A stretch of 64,000 bases of DNA. Source: Microvelia longipes. Its lineage: Eukaryota > Arthropoda > Insecta > Hemiptera > Veliidae. Both the position numbers and the translations under genes were made by a program. Numbering within the stretch: position 1 is the stretch's first letter; the number at the start of each line of letters is the position of its first letter. The notes below the pieces were generated by a model. It saw only the letters and a program-made list of their open reading frames with translations, was not told the origin of the DNA and searched no databases. The stretch spans positions 76,222,416 through 76,286,415 of the forward strand of contig JACMZG010000008.1 in the NCBI GenBank assembly GCA_018340805.1, given 5' to 3'. This document shows, piece after piece, positions 24,701-64,000 of the stretch.

Positions 24701-27473
24701 TTTTCAACTCTCGATTGATATAAATACCCTTCTGCCAGACCTTGAAGTAAAGAAAAAAGATTTGTTAAATACTATAGAACCCCCAAAGTAATAAGAATGC
24801 TCAAGTACGACCTCTAAATACCACAACAAACATCTTACCAGATTCAGAAATAAGCCTCAGTATACCAGCTCAGGCACATAACTCTTTACTTAACTCTCAT
24901 CCCAACACTTATTTTGAAACCCATATTTTTAACATTCGTTCAAAATAGATTGAATTTCCAGAATAAAAATTAGATTGTTGATAATTGAGCCTCCATGGTG
25001 TTCTACATCAATAATGAATGAAAAGGGAAAGCAGCTTTCTCTTTAATTAGTTAATACATAAGGAAATAAAGGGCGTTTTTAATTGACAATAAAAGCAAGA
25101 GAAAATGTCTAAACCTTTTTTTAATACCTGTATGGTTTCATAAGAAAGATTTGTAGCTTTGTGCTCCAGCTGCATCATCTTCTGCTCGATATCAGGCTCT
25201 GGTTTAGTTCTAAGGTAGTCAGGCACTAGGTCATGTGAGAACAAAGTTACACGTCCTTCTGTCAATCTTTGTAATTGTTCATCTCTATCAGGGCAAAGAA
25301 GTAGCGGCAAAATGGTGAGACTTCGTAAGGCTGGTGCCTTGTCATGGCTTATGCTCTTTGATAATGATACTAACTGAAAATGAAACCCAAGTGTGAAACA
25401 AAAAATAGTATACCTAATAGAGGAATAGTTTTAAACCCATCCGGACAGTAATAATATACAAATTAATAAATATATCTAAATCACTGTTAAGCCACTCTCC
25501 TACATGAGAGTAAATGGAGTTGTTTATTTGATTCACTGTGAAAAGATATTACTACTATAATCTTACAGCAACAGGCGATCACATCAAAATATTGCATGCA
25601 ATACACTGTGGTTCCCTAACCACAATTTCTCTAACAAAGCCAGCCAAATCATCACATCTGTTAGAGAAAGTTAGCACTTAAATTATAAGGGCGTTAAAAC
25701 ACAAAGTATAATTAATGAACTTTTAAACTAAACAGTCAAACAAATATTTCATAAAAATCATTGTAAAATAACAGTTCAATAAAAAGTATAACCTTCAAAA
25801 ACGATCTGCAAAAATTGTATCACATTGTATAGACATTGGAGTGAATTTTATCACCCATATTCTTGTGAATGAACCTGATCCTTACTTAAAAGTAAAGTGA
25901 TATTGAACTTTATACAAGGAGTTGGGGCAGGGGAATTATTTTATTTTGAATTTCCCACAAAAAATGTAAATACAAGAATAATAATTTATGCAACTAAAGA
26001 TGGAGGACAATGATCTTAAGAGAAAAGTTGATTACAGTGTATCGAGTACTTTAAAAATCTTGACAGCTCAGTTTAGGCACTACCGATTCTAAAAAAAATG
26101 GCAGCCTTTGTAAACAAATCAGCAAATTTCTTTTGTGTAGTTTTATTATTTATATTGTGGAACTTAATTATTTACAGGACTCTTTCAATTGGCAGCGGCT
26201 TCTCTGATTGGTCGATCCCCAAAATGCGTTGACTCAACTAACGATACACTGTAACCCGATTGTGCGTTGGGACGTGTATTGACATTATTTTCTATAAACT
26301 CTACTTATTTTTATGTTCCAAATTTACTACAAATATTAAAGATAGTGCTGGATCCAAGTGGTTATATACATTGTCTATGGCTGGATCGAAACCTAGATTG
26401 ATCCAGGACCACTAAATTATAGCAGTTCCTTGTGGAAATTCATTAGCCGCTGCGGAGTACAAGGAGAGCCGTTTTCAATGAAATGTTGCAATCTTATTTC
26501 ATCAGTCTCTTGTTTTTAAACGTGGGTTGGTTATAAGTAATTTTTTTCTATTTTTTTTTTTAATTAATTAAAAATTGTTGAAGAGCAGAGTAGACGTTTA
26601 GATGACGCTATGTCTATAATAGTTAATGACATGGATAAAAGTTATTTAAGAAGATCTGCACTATATAATATTCATATAAGTGTACTTTAGTTGTGATAAG
26701 AGCTTGATAAACTTCTTTAAAGTAAATTTACCAATTAAAGAACTATGATAGCTTCAATTTTACTGACCTGTTAAAATTCCTTTGTAATTAAGAAGGGGTC
26801 TGAGAACACATCTCTAACTCCCCCTGAAATAAACCGATGTGGCACAGGCCAGATTTTTTTTAAACGGCTTCTCCGCTATCAGACAACCACTGTTTGTATA
26901 GTGTAAGAACTGTCTCTATGGAATTTTGTCCACTATAGTTCTACATCACTTTAGTTATCACAGTGCATGTGACTAGTGAATATGATTTGATCTAAGAATC
27001 GAATACATTGGTAATGCGACAAGGTAGCTAAAGTGATGTAAAAATGTATGAATCGTGGACACTATGTTCTAAATCAACCAGAATAAGCCGTTGCGGCATT
27101 GTAGTTGAACTAGATTCCCTCTTGATTGAAAGCTGGTCCATCTCACCCATAGGGAAAAAGTTAGGAGTCGGAACACTGTCTCTACCCCGACCCCTAATTT
27201 TAAATCACTTTAACTAGTGAATTGCATTCCATCCTGGGGTAAAATAGAGACATCACTCTTTTTTAACACTAAAATATGAAAAGGGTACGGTTTATAATTC
27301 CGAGTTATAATTACCTGTCCAGAGAGAAGAGCGAAATTGTCAAGAACAGTAGGCCAGTTCAACGTATCACTTTCATGTTCTATCTTCATTATCATCGAGG
27401 CTATTGATGTTTTCAAATCATTAATCCGTGACAGTAAATTCTCTAACGTAGAGTCGAGAATTTTATCTTGCAT
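21689..27473 (-). CDS. MED8: Mediator complex subunit 8 (MED8)
   Basis: Five exons on the minus strand (27473-27315, 25373-25128, 24556-24386, 23689-23590, 21768-21689) join with matching phases into 251 residues, close to the 252 and 268 I recall for fly and human. MED8 is a nuclear Mediator head subunit. Its N-terminal half builds into the head core and its C-terminal helix binds MED18/MED20. Visible landmarks: LNWPTVLDNFALLSGQ, LLLCPDRDEQL, TEGRVTLFSHDLVPDYLRTKPEP, KVVSHVWELVSKAREEWE, a Pro/Gly/Met linker, and the C-terminal KAPSSIKTNIKA...HPYAR. The ATG at 27473 was chosen because the frame has no earlier ATG. Introns 3 and 4 and parts of intron 1 hold repeats. The gene is divergent from C2CD5 and convergent with ING. 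Confidence 0.97.
21962..22655 (-). mobile_element. 5S rRNA-derived SINE with module B, in MED8 intron 4
   Basis: Same order as the 7679-8448 copy: tail (ggctacagggtacctcggaa), body, 5S-like part (agtggtcacctacacagcac), then module B to about 22655. Sense with respect to MED8. Confidence 0.75.
22890..23190. repeat. Tandem repeat, 54-bp unit, ~5.5 copies
   Basis: Unit: ttgcattcactaaagataaa cactgagatatgtcacatac tgtgacaattatag, in MED8 intron 4. Each unit holds the near-palindrome gtcacatactgtgac. Units differ at few positions, implying recent amplification. Confidence 0.93.
23590..23689 (-). CDS. MED8: MED8 exon 4
   Basis: Proline, glycine and methionine-rich linker (VQPPGGVGPPMMGSPGR, ending QLQQQ); donor T|gtgagt, phase 1 into exon 5. 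Confidence 0.94.
23690..24385 (-). other. MED8 intron 3
   Basis: About 700 bp. Unclassified moderately GC-rich repeat-like stretch at 23850-24260; no exon. Confidence 0.5.
24386..24556 (-). CDS. MED8: MED8 exon 3
   Basis: 57 codons, phase 0 at both ends; contains KVVSHVWELVSKAREEWE and ends ALGKGLK before gtaaat. The most conserved helix of the C-terminal half. Confidence 0.96.
24557..25127 (-). other. MED8 intron 2
   Basis: No recognisable element. A plus-strand frame near 24655-24790 (NDNDPEQDTELTQYF) looks weakly protein-like but is soon closed by stops; perhaps an old transposon fragment. Confidence 0.4.
25128..25373 (-). CDS. MED8: MED8 exon 2
   Basis: 82 codons, phase 0; acceptor ttttcag, donor CAG|gtatta. 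Encodes SLTILPLLLCPDRDE, TEGRVTLFSHDLVPDYL and RTKPEPDIEQKM. Confidence 0.97.
25374..27314 (-). other. MED8 intron 1
   Basis: About 1.9 kb, mostly unique AT-rich DNA with a foldback at 26785-27205 next to exon 1. Confidence 0.6.
26785..27205. mobile_element. Degenerate foldback with aaagtgatgta boxes
   Basis: Ends are imperfectly inverted (aattaagaaggggtctgaga on the left; agtttaaaattaggggtcgg-like on the right read inverted). Internal boxes tacatcactttagttatcac and agctaaagtgatgtaaaaat are inverted too. Related fragments sit at 28290-28335 and 29285-29485. Confidence 0.6.
27315..27473 (-). CDS. MED8: MED8 exon 1 (coding part)
   Basis: 53 codons from ATG (27473) to CAG|gtaatt; N-terminal helix and the WPTVLDNFALLSGQ signature. 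Confidence 0.95.
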
Positions 27474-27983
27474 TTTTTCCAGTAATGATAAATTAACAAC
27501 GTAATCAAGCACGAAAGAACAAAAAAAACGAATCGGTTTAATGGTCCTTAGATTATGGTTGTTTTCTTTTTCTTATCAACAAAATATTATGAATGCAAAA
27601 CTTCCAAAGTAAAGCCGCTGGATTATATTTGGTACATTTGCCTGATCAGAGCAATACTAATTAATGTTTCTTTTCTATTTTTATACACATATTAATCAAT
27701 TTTTATTTAATATTTAATTAATTTTTGTACCTTTATAGTCACTGAATTTTCATTTGACTATGTGGTAATGTGGTAATAACTTCTATGAAACTTTGGCAAA
27801 TTCCATTGTTACTTCAGTCCCAATGTAGCTGCTTCAACTATTTTTACTGATAAACTTTGTTTTCATTGAATTTTTTATCACTTAAGACTTAAATCACTTA
27901 TTTGATCCAGGCGTGTGTTCCAACTTAAGTGTTAGTAAGTGGATAATATAATGGATTAAATTGTGAGATTAATTTGTTTAAAA
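27474..27983. promoter_or_regulatory. Shared MED8/C2CD5 divergent promoter region
   Basis: Only 510 bp separate the two start codons, which point away from each other. The spacer therefore must hold both 5' leaders and start sites unless leaders are spliced. No TATA box or CpG-rich block stands out. Inferred from layout. Confidence 0.6.

Positions 27984-64000
<36,017 letters not shown>

Noticed and set aside
27963..27983. Upstream GTG start for C2CD5
   Set aside because: The ATG at 27984 gives the conserved MPGKLKVKI start; the extension has no counterpart in the family.

Overview
The window is nuclear DNA of an animal, most likely an arthropod and probably an insect. The three certain genes have spliced exons with GT-AG introns, AT-rich third codon positions and insect-like sequence. 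The MED8 protein, for example, has a KVVSHVWELVSKAREEWE stretch close to my recollection of fly MED8. The DNA is strongly AT-rich and full of (TA)n, foldback elements, MITEs, tRNA-derived and 5S rRNA-derived SINEs, broken LINE, mariner, Crypton and gypsy copies, and minisatellites. The species cannot be told from the sequence.

Layout. Positions 1-14785 hold no certain gene. This part is repeats: hAT-like MITE at 3833-4151, a palindrome inside (TA)n at 5595-6103, 5S-derived SINEs, foldbacks, and a TIR element at 12366-12918 with an 8-bp target duplication. One short candidate exon lies on the minus strand at 1206-1307, with calcium-channel-like sequence in one frame. Positions 14786-16876 (+) carry a complete three-exon ING1/2-type PHD-finger gene. 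After a gene-poor stretch comes MED8 on the minus strand (27473 down to 21689, five exons, complete). Its start codon is 510 bp from that of C2CD5, which runs on the plus strand from 27984 to beyond the window end. Ten C2CD5 exons are visible and join in frame into about 464 residues (C2 domain plus the repeated conserved domains that follow). Its introns reach 13.9 kb and are packed with mobile DNA.

Function. ING reads H3K4me3 in histone deacetylase or acetyltransferase complexes, MED8 is a Mediator head subunit, and C2CD5 is a calcium/phospholipid-binding trafficking protein. The first two act in transcription. The shared 510-bp MED8/C2CD5 spacer is probably a bidirectional promoter.

Most notable are rearrangements around C2CD5 splice sites. 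A hAT-like MITE sits four bases from the AG region of the exon 3 acceptor. A tRNA-Arg-derived retroposon just after exon 3 is flanked by about 75 bp of duplicated exon 3 plus donor, the second donor being lost. The last 48 coding bases of exon 9 together with its donor have been amplified into a roughly 2.4-kb array of about 73-bp units. Several minisatellites show scattered single-base indels that the exons lack, so part of the array variation may be unpolished long-read error.
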